DNA from: SIG607 sp045601805
GTDB lineage: Bacteria > Bacillota > Clostridia > Oscillospirales > Acutalibacteraceae
Assembly: GCA_045601805.1 (NCBI GenBank)
Contig: JAZSAJ010000034.1
Location: forward strand, 1 to 31,226
Length of the DNA stretch: 31,226 bases
Direction: 5' to 3'
Each line of letters starts with the position of its first letter. The stretch's first letter is position 1. The notes below the pieces were generated by a model, which worked only from the letters and a program-made list of their open reading frames with translations, searched no databases and was not told where the DNA came from. This document shows positions 1-9,255 of this stretch, piece by piece. A program made the translations under genes and the position numbers.

Positions 1-25
1 CTTGTGCGCCGCCAGTTTCGGTTAG
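1..25 (+). CDS. possible 3' end of an upstream gene (partial)
   Basis: One forward frame ends in a TAG stop at 23-25, and an intrinsic terminator follows about 23 bases later. This is the layout expected for the tail of a gene that begins before the window. Only seven residues are visible (LCAASFG), so no function can be given. The call rests on the terminator position, not on any recognised sequence. Confidence 0.3.
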
Positions 26-47
26 GGCTATGCCCGAAAATGAAATA

Positions 48-85
48 CCCCCCGTTATACGGGGGGATATTTATTTGCTTTTTTC
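48..85 (+). terminator. intrinsic terminator of the upstream gene
   Basis: Six C plus G (48-54) pair with C plus six G (60-66) around a five-base TTATA loop, giving a 7-bp all-GC stem. An AT-rich tract with two T runs follows up to about position 85. The T tract is interrupted, so termination may be incomplete. The site separates the upstream gene from the miaB promoter. Confidence 0.7.
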
Positions 86-88
86 ATC

Positions 89-117
89 TTGAAATAATAT
101 ATATTTTATTATATAAT
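89..117 (+). promoter_or_regulatory. sigma-A promoter for the miaB operon
   Basis: A TTGAAA -35 box (89-94) and a perfect TATAAT -10 box (112-117) are separated by exactly 17 bases in a very AT-rich region. Transcription should start near 124, giving a leader of about 25 bases before the GTG start of miaB. It lies just after a terminator and before a long same-strand gene series. Confidence 0.8.
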
Positions 118-148
118 AGAATAGTTAAAATGGGTAGAAAGGATTTTA

Positions 149-1543
149 GTGTTGTCTGGTAGTAATTTTTTTACGGGGGAAGAATATTTTGAACCTGTTA
201 AAACACTTGTTAATAAAGTTTACGGCAGAACCCCAAAGGCGTGTGTTGTTACTTACGGCTGTCAGCAAAATGTAAGTGATTCGCAACAAATAAAGGGTAT
301 GCTTAATAATATGGGCTATGAACTTACTGATAGCACCGACGAAGCCGATTTTATTCTTTATAACACCTGCGCCGTGCGTGAACACGCAGAAGACAGGGTG
401 TGGGGTAATCTTGGTGCACTTAAACATAATAAGCGCCGTAATCCGTCGCTAATAATTGCCGTTTGCGGTTGTATGAGTCAGCAGGAAAAGGTTGCTGAAA
501 GAATTAAAAAAAGTTACCCTTATGTTGATATTGTTTTTGGTACATTCTTGCGCCACCGTTTGCCCGAATTTTTGTATAAACGGCTGTCAGGCGGTCCGCG
601 TATTTTTGAACTGTCACAGGAAGAAAGTGAAATTGTTGAGGGTATTCCTGTTCACCGCGAGTCAGAGTTTAAAGCCTGGCTTCCCATTATGTACGGTTGC
701 AATAATTTTTGCACCTACTGTATTGTTCCTTATGTTCGCGGCCGCGAACGCTCAAGGGACCCCGAAATGATTATTAATGAGGCGAAGGAACTTATTAAAA
801 ACGGCTGTAAAGATATTACTTTGCTTGGTCAAAATGTAAATTCATACGGTAAGGGCTGTTCACACGGTGTAAACTTTGCAAAACTTTTAAGAATGATAAA
901 CGATATCCCTGGTGATTTTGTAATTAGGTTTATGACATCGCACCCCAAAGACTGCACTATAGAACTTTTAGATACCATTAAAGAATGCAAAAAAGTAACG
1001 CGTCATCTTCATTTACCGTTTCAGAGTGGTTCTAACCGTATATTAAAGGCAATGAACCGCCACTACACAAGGGAAGATTACCTTGCTTTAATAAAAGCGG
1101 CGAAAGAGCGTATCCCTGACGTTTCTTTGACTTCCGATATTATTGTTGGTTTCCCGGGGGAAACTTACGAAGATTTTAAAGAAACGCTTTCGCTTATAAA
1201 AGAAGTTGGTTTTTCTTCACTTTTCACCTTTATTTATTCTGCGCGTGAAGGTACACCTGCCGCCGAAATGGAAGATAATATTAGCAGGGCAGAAAAGGGC
1301 AAATGGTTTAATGAACTGTTAAAAACGCAAGAAGAAATTGCAAAAGAAAACGAAAAGAACATTATTGGCAAAGAATACCGTTTGCTTTGCGATGATTTTG
1401 GCAGGAATGACGGCTATATGGCAGGCCACACAAACGGTACGCTTGTGCTTGAATTTTTAGGTGACGAAACCGATTTAGGCAAATTTATTAATGTAAAAAC
1501 CGTAAAAGACGGCGATTCGTTTAAAGTTATAAGAGGAGAATAA
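149..1543 (+). CDS. miaB: tRNA-2-methylthio-N6-dimethylallyladenosine synthase MiaB
   Basis: This radical-SAM methylthiotransferase adds the 2-methylthio group to i6A37 of tRNAs that read U-starting codons. The 464-residue protein has the full family layout. An N-terminal UPF0004 domain carries cluster-binding Cys38, Cys74 and Cys108. The radical-SAM motif CxxxCxxC is at 184-191 (Cys184, Cys188, Cys191). A TRAM-like RNA-binding domain occupies roughly the last 65 residues. The start is GTG at 149, chosen because AGAAAGGA lies five bases upstream. The next gene follows after two bases. MiaA, which makes the i6A substrate, is encoded four genes downstream, so both steps of ms2i6A synthesis lie in one operon. 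Confidence 0.96.
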   Translation: MLSGSNFFTGEEYFEPVKTLVNKVYGRTPKACVVTYGCQQNVSDSQQIKGMLNNMGYELTDSTDEADFILYNTCAVREHAEDRVWGNLGALKHNKRRNPSLIIAVCGCMSQQEKVAERIKKSYPYVDIVFGTFLRHRLPEFLYKRLSGGPRIFELSQEESEIVEGIPVHRESEFKAWLPIMYGCNNFCTYCIVPYVRGRERSRDPEMIINEAKELIKNGCKDITLLGQNVNSYGKGCSHGVNFAKLLRMINDIPGDFVIRFMTSHPKDCTIELLDTIKECKKVTRHLHLPFQSGSNRILKAMNRHYTREDYLALIKAAKERIPDVSLTSDIIVGFPGETYEDFKETLSLIKEVGFSSLFTFIYSAREGTPAAEMEDNISRAEKGKWFNELLKTQEEIAKENEKNIIGKEYRLLCDDFGRNDGYMAGHTNGTLVLEFLGDETDLGKFINVKTVKDGDSFKVIRGE

Positions 1544-1545
1544 AA

Positions 1546-1953
1546 ATGGATATTATTTCAGCAACAAGAGAATTAGGAAAAGAAATTCAAAAGGACAGCC
1601 GCTTTATTGCTTATGCAAAAGCAAAACTTTCCCTTGAAAATAATAACGAATTAAACGCAAAAATAGGTGAATTTAATATTTGCAGAATGAACCTTGAAAG
1701 GTTGCTTGAAAAAGAAGACAGAGATGAAAACGAAGTTTCTTCATTAAACCAAGAACTTAGAAACATTTACACTACCATCATGGAAGACGAAGCAATGAAA
1801 GAATATAATGCCGCAAAAGCCGAAGTAGACAAGCTTATGAATGAGGTTATGGGCATTATAAATATGTGTTTTGAAGGGCAAGACCCCGAAACCTGCACTT
1901 TGCCCGAAGGCGGATGCAGCGGCAGTTGCGCTACTTGTTCGGGTTGTAACTAA
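1546..1953 (+). CDS. YlbF/YmcA (Ric) family protein with cysteine-rich tail
   Basis: The 135-residue protein is mostly helical and belongs to the YlbF/YmcA family. In Bacillus, RicA (YmcA), RicF (YlbF) and RicT (YaaT) form a complex that carries [4Fe-4S] clusters and affects RNase Y-dependent mRNA processing, competence, biofilm formation and sporulation. The position directly after miaB and before mutS matches Bacillus ymcA, so a RicA-like role is the best inference. The C-terminus is notable: Cys108, 117, 124, 128, 131 and 134, plus Cys46, look like metal or Fe-S ligands. AGAGGAG lies nine bases before the ATG. Which of RicA or RicF it equals cannot be settled from this sequence. Confidence 0.8.
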   Translation: MDIISATRELGKEIQKDSRFIAYAKAKLSLENNNELNAKIGEFNICRMNLERLLEKEDRDENEVSSLNQELRNIYTTIMEDEAMKEYNAAKAEVDKLMNEVMGIINMCFEGQDPETCTLPEGGCSGSCATCSGCN

Positions 1954-1987
1954 TTCTTTAAAAAAATCTTAAAAAGGGGGATAACAA

Positions 1988-4582
1988 ATGGCTGGGCTTT
2001 CACCAATGATGCAACAGTATTTGCAAATAAAAGAAAACAACAAAGACTGTATACTTTTGTTCCGCTTGGGCGACTTTTACGAAATGTTTTTTGAAGATGC
2101 CAAAACAGTATCAAGCGAACTTGATTTGGTTTTAACGGGCAAAGAATGCGGCTTAAGTGAACGCGCCCCAATGTGCGGCGTTCCTTTTCACAGCGCCGAA
2201 AATTATATTGCAAAACTTGTTGAAAAGGGTTATAAGGTTGCCATTTGTGAACAGGTTGAAGACCCCGCAACTGCTAAAGGCCTTGTAAAGCGCGAAGTTG
2301 TGCGCATTATAACACCGGGTACGGTTATTGAAAATTCAATGCTTGAAGAGGGCAGAAGTAATTATCTTTGCGCCGTTGCCGTAATAAACGAAAGTGTTGG
2401 CGTTTGTTTTTGCGATGCTTCAACCGGTGAAACCCATGTTACCGAAACTTCGGGCGAAGATATGTTTTCCTTTGCTGCCGGTGAAATTGGCAGGTTTTCT
2501 CCGCGTGAAGTTCTTCTTCCCGAAAAATACGAACAATATGGTGAACTTGCCCAGTTTTTAGACACAAAATACGAAGGCATGAAAACCAGAAGAAGCAAAG
2601 CAAGTTTTGATATTTTAAAAACCGAACCTCGTTTGCTTTCGCACTTTAATGTTATAAGCACCGAAAATATTGGCGTACCGTCAAAAAGTGCTGCTTCGTG
2701 CGCTTTGGGTGCGGTAATTGAATACCTTTATGAAACGGGCGTTACAGGTAATATTGCGGTAAGCAGTGTTGATTTTTATGCGCGTAATAAATTTATGCGC
2801 CTTGATATGACAGCGGTAAGAAACCTTGAAATTGTAGAAACAATTCGCACAAAATCTAAAAAAGGCACATTGCTTTGGGTGTTAGATAAAACCAAAACTG
2901 CAATGGGCAAACGCCTTATAAAATCGTGGATAGAACAACCGCTTATGTCATTAAACGAAATAAATTTAAGGCACAATGCGGTGGAAGAACTGTTTGGCGA
3001 TACCGTTATGCGCGGCGAACTTTTAGAAATGCTTTCGGGTATAAAAGATATTGAGCGTATTATAAGTGCCATTATTTATAACAAAGCCGATGCAAGAGAT
3101 TTGCGTTTGCTTTGGTTTACTCTTTGCAAACTGCCTTATGTAAAACAAATTTTGCAAAATGCGGCTTCTCGTATGCTGCAGCAAATTAATTCTGATATTG
3201 ACCCGCTTAATGACATTGCCGAACTTATTGACAGTGCCATAGCCGAAGAACCGCCAACCACTGTTAAAGAGGGCGGAATTATAAGAGCCGGTTATGACAG
3301 TGAAATAGATTCGCTTCGTGAAATAATGAAAAACGGCACAGGCGTTATTGCTTCAATTGAATCGCGTGAGCGTGAAAGAACCGGAATTAAAAATCTTAAG
3401 GTTAAATATAACCGCGTGTTTGGTTATTATATTGAGGTAACAAATTCGTTTTTAGATTTGGTGCCCGATGATTATATGCGCAAACAAACCCTAACGGGCG
3501 GTGAACGCTTTATAACCCCCGAACTTAAGGAACTTGAGGGTAAACTTATTGGTGCAAAAGATAGGTCTTATGCCTTGGAATATGCTATTTTTGATAAAAT
3601 AAGGCAACATATTTGCTCTCAAAAGGTGCGTTTGCAAAAAACTGCCGCCGCACTTGCTCGGCTTGATGTTCTTTGTTCGTTTGCCGAAACATCGCTTCAA
3701 AACGATTATGTAAGGCCTCGCTTTAATAACGATGGCGCAATAAAAATAACGGCAGGCAGACATCCTGTTGTTGAAAAACTTTCAAATACACCTTTTGTTG
3801 CCAACGATACATATTTAGACCGGGCCGATAACCGTTGCGCTATTATTACAGGTCCTAATATGGCTGGTAAATCAACCTATATGCGCCAAGTGGCAATTAT
3901 TGCTTTAATGGCTCAAATCGGTTGTTTTGTTCCTGCACAATCTGCAGACCTTTGTGTTTGCGATGCTATTTTTACCCGCGTTGGTGCGTCGGACGATTTA
4001 TCTTCGGGCCGTTCAACCTTTATGGTTGAAATGAGTGAAGTGGCGGATATTTTAAACTATGCAACTAAAGACAGTTTGCTTATTCTTGACGAAATTGGCA
4101 GGGGCACTTCTACCTTTGACGGTATGGCTATTGCCAGAAGTGTGCTTGAATATATTGCCAATAAAAACAAAATTGGCGCAAAGACGCTTTTTGCCACCCA
4201 TTATCACGAACTTACCGGAATGGAATTTGAAATTACGGGAGTTAAAAATTATAATATTGCCGTTAAAAAGCGCGGTGACGATATAATTTTCCTGCGCCGT
4301 ATTGTAAAAGGCGGTGCAGATGAAAGTTACGGTGTTGAGGTTGCCAAACTTGCAGGGCTTCCAGGTGGCGTAATTAAACGCGCAAAAGAAATTTTAACCG
4401 AAGCAGAAGAGGGCAAGGTTGTTTCTTACAAGCAAGAAAGACCTTCAAACGCTTTTATGCCAATAGAAATGATGCAAGCAAGCGAAATCCTCAGTGAACT
4501 AAAAATAATTGATGTTGAAACATTAACGCCTATTGAATCTGCCAGAATTTTATACGATTTAGTACAAAAAGCAAAAGAATAA
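1988..4582 (+). CDS. mutS: DNA mismatch repair ATPase MutS
   Basis: MutS binds base mismatches and small loops and recruits MutL in an ATP-dependent way. The 864-residue length is normal. The mismatch-reading Phe-X-Glu motif is at Phe30-Tyr-Glu32 in GDFYEMF. Connector, lever and clamp domains fill the middle. The ABC ATPase follows, with Walker A GPNMAGKST at 622-630, Walker B LLILDEIG at about 697-704, and the signature region between them (SSGRSTFMVEMSE). A helical dimerisation tail of about 60 residues ends the protein. A GGGGG-type ribosome site precedes the ATG. mutL follows after 15 bases, so the two repair genes are co-transcribed. Confidence 0.98.
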   Translation: MAGLSPMMQQYLQIKENNKDCILLFRLGDFYEMFFEDAKTVSSELDLVLTGKECGLSERAPMCGVPFHSAENYIAKLVEKGYKVAICEQVEDPATAKGLVKREVVRIITPGTVIENSMLEEGRSNYLCAVAVINESVGVCFCDASTGETHVTETSGEDMFSFAAGEIGRFSPREVLLPEKYEQYGELAQFLDTKYEGMKTRRSKASFDILKTEPRLLSHFNVISTENIGVPSKSAASCALGAVIEYLYETGVTGNIAVSSVDFYARNKFMRLDMTAVRNLEIVETIRTKSKKGTLLWVLDKTKTAMGKRLIKSWIEQPLMSLNEINLRHNAVEELFGDTVMRGELLEMLSGIKDIERIISAIIYNKADARDLRLLWFTLCKLPYVKQILQNAASRMLQQINSDIDPLNDIAELIDSAIAEEPPTTVKEGGIIRAGYDSEIDSLREIMKNGTGVIASIESRERERTGIKNLKVKYNRVFGYYIEVTNSFLDLVPDDYMRKQTLTGGERFITPELKELEGKLIGAKDRSYALEYAIFDKIRQHICSQKVRLQKTAAALARLDVLCSFAETSLQNDYVRPRFNNDGAIKITAGRHPVVEKLSNTPFVANDTYLDRADNRCAIITGPNMAGKSTYMRQVAIIALMAQIGCFVPAQSADLCVCDAIFTRVGASDDLSSGRSTFMVEMSEVADILNYATKDSLLILDEIGRGTSTFDGMAIARSVLEYIANKNKIGAKTLFATHYHELTGMEFEITGVKNYNIAVKKRGDDIIFLRRIVKGGADESYGVEVAKLAGLPGGVIKRAKEILTEAEEGKVVSYKQERPSNAFMPIEMMQASEILSELKIIDVETLTPIESARILYDLVQKAKE

Positions 4583-4597
4583 AAAGGAGGTCTTGTT

Positions 4598-6412
4598 ATG
4601 CCAAAAATCAGTGTTTTGCCAAAGCAACTTGCAGAACTTATTGCTGCAGGCGAAGTTGTTGAACGGCCGGCTTCGGTTATTAAAGAATTAACCGAAAACT
4701 CAATAGATGCAGGCGCAACCGCAATTACGGTTGAAATTAAGGGCGGCGGAATACTGTATATGCGCGTAACAGACAACGGTTGCGGTATTAAAAAAGAAGA
4801 AGTTAAAACCGCTTTTTTAAGACACGCCACAAGTAAAATTGTTAGCGAAAACGACCTTGACAGTATAAGTACTCTTGGTTTCCGCGGTGAAGCGTTGGCA
4901 GCAATTTGCGCTGTTTCAAAGGTTGAACTGTTAACACGAAGGGAAGACGACGAACTTGGTACTTGCTATAAAATAGAGGGCGGTGCCGAAACCTTTTTTG
5001 ATGAAGCGGGCTGTGATGTTGGCACAACCTTTATTGTAAGGGATTTGTTTTATAATACCCCTGCAAGAATGAAATTTTTGCACAAAGATGTTTATGAAGG
5101 CAATGTTATTGCCGATATAGTTCAAAAAATTGCACTATCTCACCCCGAAATTGCCGTTAAGTTTATAAGGGACGGCAGAACTGTTTTTGCTACAAACGGC
5201 GACGGAAAACTGTCTTCTGCTATATATACCGTGCTTGGCAGGGAAATTGCTTCGGGTTTTATTCCCGTTGACGGCGGTGTAGAAAACATTAAAGTTACGG
5301 GTTATGTTTGTAAACCAATTTATTGCCGCCCTAAAAGAAATGCGCAGTACTTCTTTTTAAACGGCAGAAGTGTAAAAAGCGTTACAGCCGCACAGGCGCT
5401 TGAAGTTGCTTATAAAAATTCGGCAATGGTAGGTAAATTTCCGTCTTGCGTTTTGCACATTGAAATGCCGTTTGACAGCGTTGATGTAAATGTTCACCCA
5501 ACCAAAACACAGGTGCGCTTTTCAAACGAAAAGCCGGTGTTTGAAGCGGTGTATGTTGCGGTTAAAAATGCTATCCTAAAGGGCGATACAAGACCGCAGT
5601 TTAAAGAACAAAAACAACTTAAATTTTCGGCTTTCCAGCGTATGACCGCCGAAGACTACCGCCAAAGTGTTATAACCGAACCGGTTGTAAATACGCCAAA
5701 GAAACCCGAAATTTCTGCACAAAAACCTGTGTTTAAAAATGTTTTAAACGATTTATCTTATATAAGGGAAGAAAAAAGCATAGAGCCGGTTAAGGTTACT
5801 GAAGTAAAAGAAGAACCCAAAGAAACGGTAAAAGAAAAACCAATAACCAACGATATTCGTTATGTTGGCGAAGCGTTTAAAACCTATATTATTGCGGAAA
5901 TGGGCGATAGTATTTTCTTTATAGATAAACACGCTGCCCACGAAAGAATTATTTTTGAAAAGCTTAAAAAAAGCGAAGTACCGCAAAGCCAGGCACTGTT
6001 ACTTCCCGTAACGGTTAAACTTGATGCCGAACAGTATAATACCGTGCTTGAAAACAATGAACTGCTAACAAAAAGCGGTTTTGAAATTGAAGATTTTGGT
6101 AATTTAAATGTTATTGTAAGGGCAATTCCGGCAACACTTACTGGTGAAGATACCGCAGGTGTTTTGGTGGAAGCGGCTGAGGGGCTTAAAAACGGTGTTG
6201 GTGTTACAAGTGAACGGCTTGATAACATTTACCACACCGTTGCTTGTAAAGCGGCAATAAAGGCAGGTTACATAACAAGCGAAAAAGAACAGCTTTACTT
6301 GGCAGAACAGGTGCTTTTAAATAACGATATTATGTATTGCCCACACGGCAGACCTGTGGCGTATGAAATTAAACGCCGCGATTTTGAAAAACAGTTTGGA
6401 AGAATACAATAA
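4598..6412 (+). CDS. mutL: DNA mismatch repair endonuclease MutL
   Basis: MutL links mismatch recognition by MutS to strand incision. The N-terminal GHKL ATPase shows Glu30 and Asn34 in KELTENSIDAG, DNGCGI at 59-64 and GFRGEAL at 94-100. A Lys/Glu/Pro-rich linker spans about 330-420. The C-terminal domain keeps the endonuclease motif of the DQHA(X)2E(X)4E type, here DKHAAHERIIFE at 443-454, with ACKAAIKAG and CPHGRP (581-586) as further metal-site motifs. It is therefore the nicking type found in bacteria lacking MutH. AAAGGAGG lies seven bases before the ATG. Its TAA shares one base with the ATG of miaA. Confidence 0.97.
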   Translation: MPKISVLPKQLAELIAAGEVVERPASVIKELTENSIDAGATAITVEIKGGGILYMRVTDNGCGIKKEEVKTAFLRHATSKIVSENDLDSISTLGFRGEALAAICAVSKVELLTRREDDELGTCYKIEGGAETFFDEAGCDVGTTFIVRDLFYNTPARMKFLHKDVYEGNVIADIVQKIALSHPEIAVKFIRDGRTVFATNGDGKLSSAIYTVLGREIASGFIPVDGGVENIKVTGYVCKPIYCRPKRNAQYFFLNGRSVKSVTAAQALEVAYKNSAMVGKFPSCVLHIEMPFDSVDVNVHPTKTQVRFSNEKPVFEAVYVAVKNAILKGDTRPQFKEQKQLKFSAFQRMTAEDYRQSVITEPVVNTPKKPEISAQKPVFKNVLNDLSYIREEKSIEPVKVTEVKEEPKETVKEKPITNDIRYVGEAFKTYIIAEMGDSIFFIDKHAAHERIIFEKLKKSEVPQSQALLLPVTVKLDAEQYNTVLENNELLTKSGFEIEDFGNLNVIVRAIPATLTGEDTAGVLVEAAEGLKNGVGVTSERLDNIYHTVACKAAIKAGYITSEKEQLYLAEQVLLNNDIMYCPHGRPVAYEIKRRDFEKQFGRIQ

Positions 6413-7350
6413 TGCTAAATAATAAGATATTCACCGTTGCGGTGGTAGGGCCAACTGCTTCGGGTAAAACGGCGTTGGCAATTTACTTGGCAAAAAAATT
6501 CGGCGGTGAAATAATATCGGCCGATTCAATGCAAATTTATAAAGGTATGCCTATTGCCACGGCTTGTCCAACAAAAGAAGAAAAAGCGGAAGCTCCTCAC
6601 CGCTTGGTAGAATTTTTAGAGCCAAACGAAACCTTTTCTGTGGCAGATTACACAGAAAAAGCGAAAAAGGAAATAAATGAGGTTGTTGCGCTTAAAAAGT
6701 TACCTATAATTGCAGGCGGAACTGGGCTTTATGTTGATTCTTTGCTTGAAAATATTGAGTTTACCTCCCAAAAATCCAACCAAGAAATAAGGCGCCAAAT
6801 TGAAAAAGAACTAAACGAAAAAGGCGCAAAAGAAATGCTTAAAGAACTTGCCGAAATAGACAGCGAAACAGCTTCGCGCCTTCATGAAAACGATATAAAG
6901 CGAATTGTAAGGGCGTTTGAAGTTTATAGAACTTCAGGAATTACTTTAAGCAAACAAAATTTAATTTCAAGGCAAAACCCAACCCCGTATGATACGCTGT
7001 ATATTGGTATAACTTATAAAGACCGCGAAAAGCTGTATGGCCGTATAAATTTAAGGGTAGATAAAATGCTTGAAGCAGGATTAATGGAAGAAGCAAAAAA
7101 CTTTTACAATATGTCTTCCACCGCAAAACAGGCAATAGGGCATAAAGAACTAATTCCTTATTTAAACGGTGAAATTTCTTATGAAGAAGCGGTTGAAAAC
7201 ATTAAACGCGAAACAAGGCACCTTGCAAAACGCCAACTGACTTGGTTTAGGCGAAACCAAAAAATAAATTGGCTTTATGCCGATGAATGTGATATTAACG
7301 AACAAGCATCTTTGCTTTTAGAAAGGAGAATTAAAGAGAATGCAAAATAA
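6412..7350 (+). CDS. miaA: tRNA dimethylallyltransferase MiaA
   Basis: MiaA transfers a dimethylallyl group from DMAPP to A37 of tRNAs that read U-starting codons, making the substrate of MiaB. The 312-residue protein has the P-loop GPTASGKT at 13-20, the substrate motif DSMQIYKG at 38-45 and the AGGTGLYVDSLL motif near 102-113. The C-terminal part contains KRETRHLAKRQLTWFRR, typical of the family. The ATG overlaps the mutL stop by one base, so translation is probably coupled. The 3' end overlaps the next gene by 11 bases. Confidence 0.97.
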   Translation: MLNNKIFTVAVVGPTASGKTALAIYLAKKFGGEIISADSMQIYKGMPIATACPTKEEKAEAPHRLVEFLEPNETFSVADYTEKAKKEINEVVALKKLPIIAGGTGLYVDSLLENIEFTSQKSNQEIRRQIEKELNEKGAKEMLKELAEIDSETASRLHENDIKRIVRAFEVYRTSGITLSKQNLISRQNPTPYDTLYIGITYKDREKLYGRINLRVDKMLEAGLMEEAKNFYNMSSTAKQAIGHKELIPYLNGEISYEEAVENIKRETRHLAKRQLTWFRRNQKINWLYADECDINEQASLLLERRIKENAK

Positions 7351-8551
7351 GTTTTTAAAAATTGCCTTGGGTATATTACTTGCGGTATTTTTATTTCATC
7401 AACTTTATTCATCTCTTTATAATCCAATAAAAACCGAATCGGCAGAGTTTGTTTCGCTTACCGACGGTATTAAAGTAAACGGAATAATTATCAGAAGCGA
7501 AAAAATTATTTCCAGGCCAACCGACGGCGTTATGCACTTTTGTGTAAACGGTGGTTCTCGCGTTGCCAAAAACGGCACAGTTGCAAATATTTATCAAAGC
7601 GAAGAAGATTCTGTTAAGGTAAACAAAATAGAAACCCTTAAAAAGAAAATTGCAAACATTGAAAAAATAGAGGGTTATAACGATATTGCTGCGGTAGATA
7701 TAAACTTGCTTGAAAATAAAATAAGCAACGCGTTTTCTTCAATTTTGCTTGCTTCTGCGAAAAGCGATTTTGAAGCGGCATATAGCGGTGCAAACGATTT
7801 TCTTGCAATGCTTAACCGAAAAACAATGCTAACCGGCGAAAATTACGATTTTACGGCGGAATTAAACGGCTTAAAATCGGAATTACAAAGTTTAGAAAAT
7901 TCGCTTAGCACCCCTGTTTCAATGGTTACGGCGGAATCTTCGGGCTTTTTTGTGCCCAGTGCCGACGGATACGAAAATTTGCTTACAACCGATGAATTTT
8001 CGGTTTATACACCCGAATTTATTGATAGCATTAAGGCAGAGAGTGTAGCGGAAAATACAGTTGGAAAAATTGTTTCCGATTACACTTGGTATTTTGCGGC
8101 AGAAATTAACGAAGAACAGTCGCTTAAATACAAGGTGGGCGATAGGGTGCACCTTCATACCAATTTAAAAAACAACCGCGATTTATCGGTGCTGGTAGCG
8201 GCAATAAATAAAAGTAAAGAAAACGACCGCGTTATTATTGTTTTTTCTTGTCAAGAAATGAACCAAGAATTAGCAGAAATGCGCACACTTTCGGCTTCGG
8301 TTGTTGACGGTATTTACGAGGGCTTAAAGGTTAAAAAGAGCGCTTTAAGGGTTGTAGACGGCGAGCGTGGCGTTTTTGTTGTTTCGGGTATGGAACTTAA
8401 ATTTGTAAAGGTTACGGTTCTTTATTCAAACGATGAACTTGATTATACAATTTGCGAAAAAACCGAAAACCCCAACTCAACGGTTTTACGGCTTTACGAT
8501 AAAGTTGTTGTAAAAGGAAAGAATCTTTATGACGGAAAAATCATTAACTGA
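7340..8551 (+). CDS. HlyD-like membrane-anchored protein, function unknown
   Basis: The 403-residue protein begins with a short basic stretch and one hydrophobic segment (about residues 7-26), so it is probably anchored in the membrane with the rest outside. Residues of about 45-85 look like one half of a lipoyl/barrel-sandwich fold, a helical coiled region follows (about 90-190), and a second half motif begins near residue 194. This resembles HlyD-type adaptor proteins, but no ABC transporter or outer-membrane partner is nearby. It sits directly before yggS and sepF and overlaps both neighbours, which suggests a cell-envelope or division-linked role. That role is inference. Start at 7340 with AAAGGAG about 12 bases upstream. 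Confidence 0.7.
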   Translation: MQNKFLKIALGILLAVFLFHQLYSSLYNPIKTESAEFVSLTDGIKVNGIIIRSEKIISRPTDGVMHFCVNGGSRVAKNGTVANIYQSEEDSVKVNKIETLKKKIANIEKIEGYNDIAAVDINLLENKISNAFSSILLASAKSDFEAAYSGANDFLAMLNRKTMLTGENYDFTAELNGLKSELQSLENSLSTPVSMVTAESSGFFVPSADGYENLLTTDEFSVYTPEFIDSIKAESVAENTVGKIVSDYTWYFAAEINEEQSLKYKVGDRVHLHTNLKNNRDLSVLVAAINKSKENDRVIIVFSCQEMNQELAEMRTLSASVVDGIYEGLKVKKSALRVVDGERGVFVVSGMELKFVKVTVLYSNDELDYTICEKTENPNSTVLRLYDKVVVKGKNLYDGKIIN

Positions 8552-9242
8552 AAATTTTGATATAAATTATAAAATTGTTAAAGAAAATATAAAAAAAGCC
8601 GCCGAAATTTCGGGCAGAAACGAAAGCGACATTATTTTGTTGGCGGCAGTAAAAACGGTTAGCCCCGATTTAATAAATTACGCAATACAAAGCGGAATTA
8701 AATATATTGGCGATAACCGTGTGCAAGAACTTAAAGAAAAAGAAAACGAAGTAACAAAAAATGTGCATAAACACTTTATTGGTCATTTGCAAACCAATAA
8801 GGTTAAAGATGTAATAAATAGGGTTGAAATGATAGAATCGGTTGATTCTTTGCGCCTTGCAAACGAAATAAGCAAATGCGCCATTAAAAACCAAAAGGTT
8901 ATGGATATTTTGGTTGAGGTTAATATTGGCGACGAAGAAAGCAAATCGGGTTTTTCGGCAGAAGAACTTTATAGTGCTTTAAAGGAAATTTCTTTACTTC
9001 CCGGTGTTAAAGTAAAGGGGCTAATGTGTATTCCGCCTGTTTGTCAAAATAGGGAAGAAAAAATAAAATATTTCACTATAATGCAGAAACTGTCTATTGA
9101 CATTAAAGAGAAAAACATAGATAATGTTAGTATGGATATATTGTCAATGGGTATGTCCGATTCATATTGCGAAGCAATAGAGTGCGGCGCTAATCTTGTT
9201 CGGCTTGGCACCGTGCTGTTTGGAAAAAGAAATTATTTTTAA
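8529..9242 (+). CDS. yggS: YggS/PROSC family PLP-binding protein
   Basis: This family binds pyridoxal phosphate in an alanine-racemase-like barrel and keeps PLP and amino-acid pools balanced. No catalytic reaction is established for it. The 237-residue length is usual. The PLP lysine is Lys42 in ILLAAVKTVS, and IGDNRVQE, FIGHLQTNK and the C-terminal MGMSDSYCEAI and VRLGTVLFG segments are all present. AAAGGAAAG precedes the ATG. It overlaps the HlyD-like gene by 23 bases and is followed by sepF, the yggS-sepF-ylmH order common in Firmicutes. Confidence 0.95.
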   Translation: MTEKSLTENFDINYKIVKENIKKAAEISGRNESDIILLAAVKTVSPDLINYAIQSGIKYIGDNRVQELKEKENEVTKNVHKHFIGHLQTNKVKDVINRVEMIESVDSLRLANEISKCAIKNQKVMDILVEVNIGDEESKSGFSAEELYSALKEISLLPGVKVKGLMCIPPVCQNREEKIKYFTIMQKLSIDIKEKNIDNVSMDILSMGMSDSYCEAIECGANLVRLGTVLFGKRNYF

Positions 9243-9255
9243 AGGAGATATAAAT

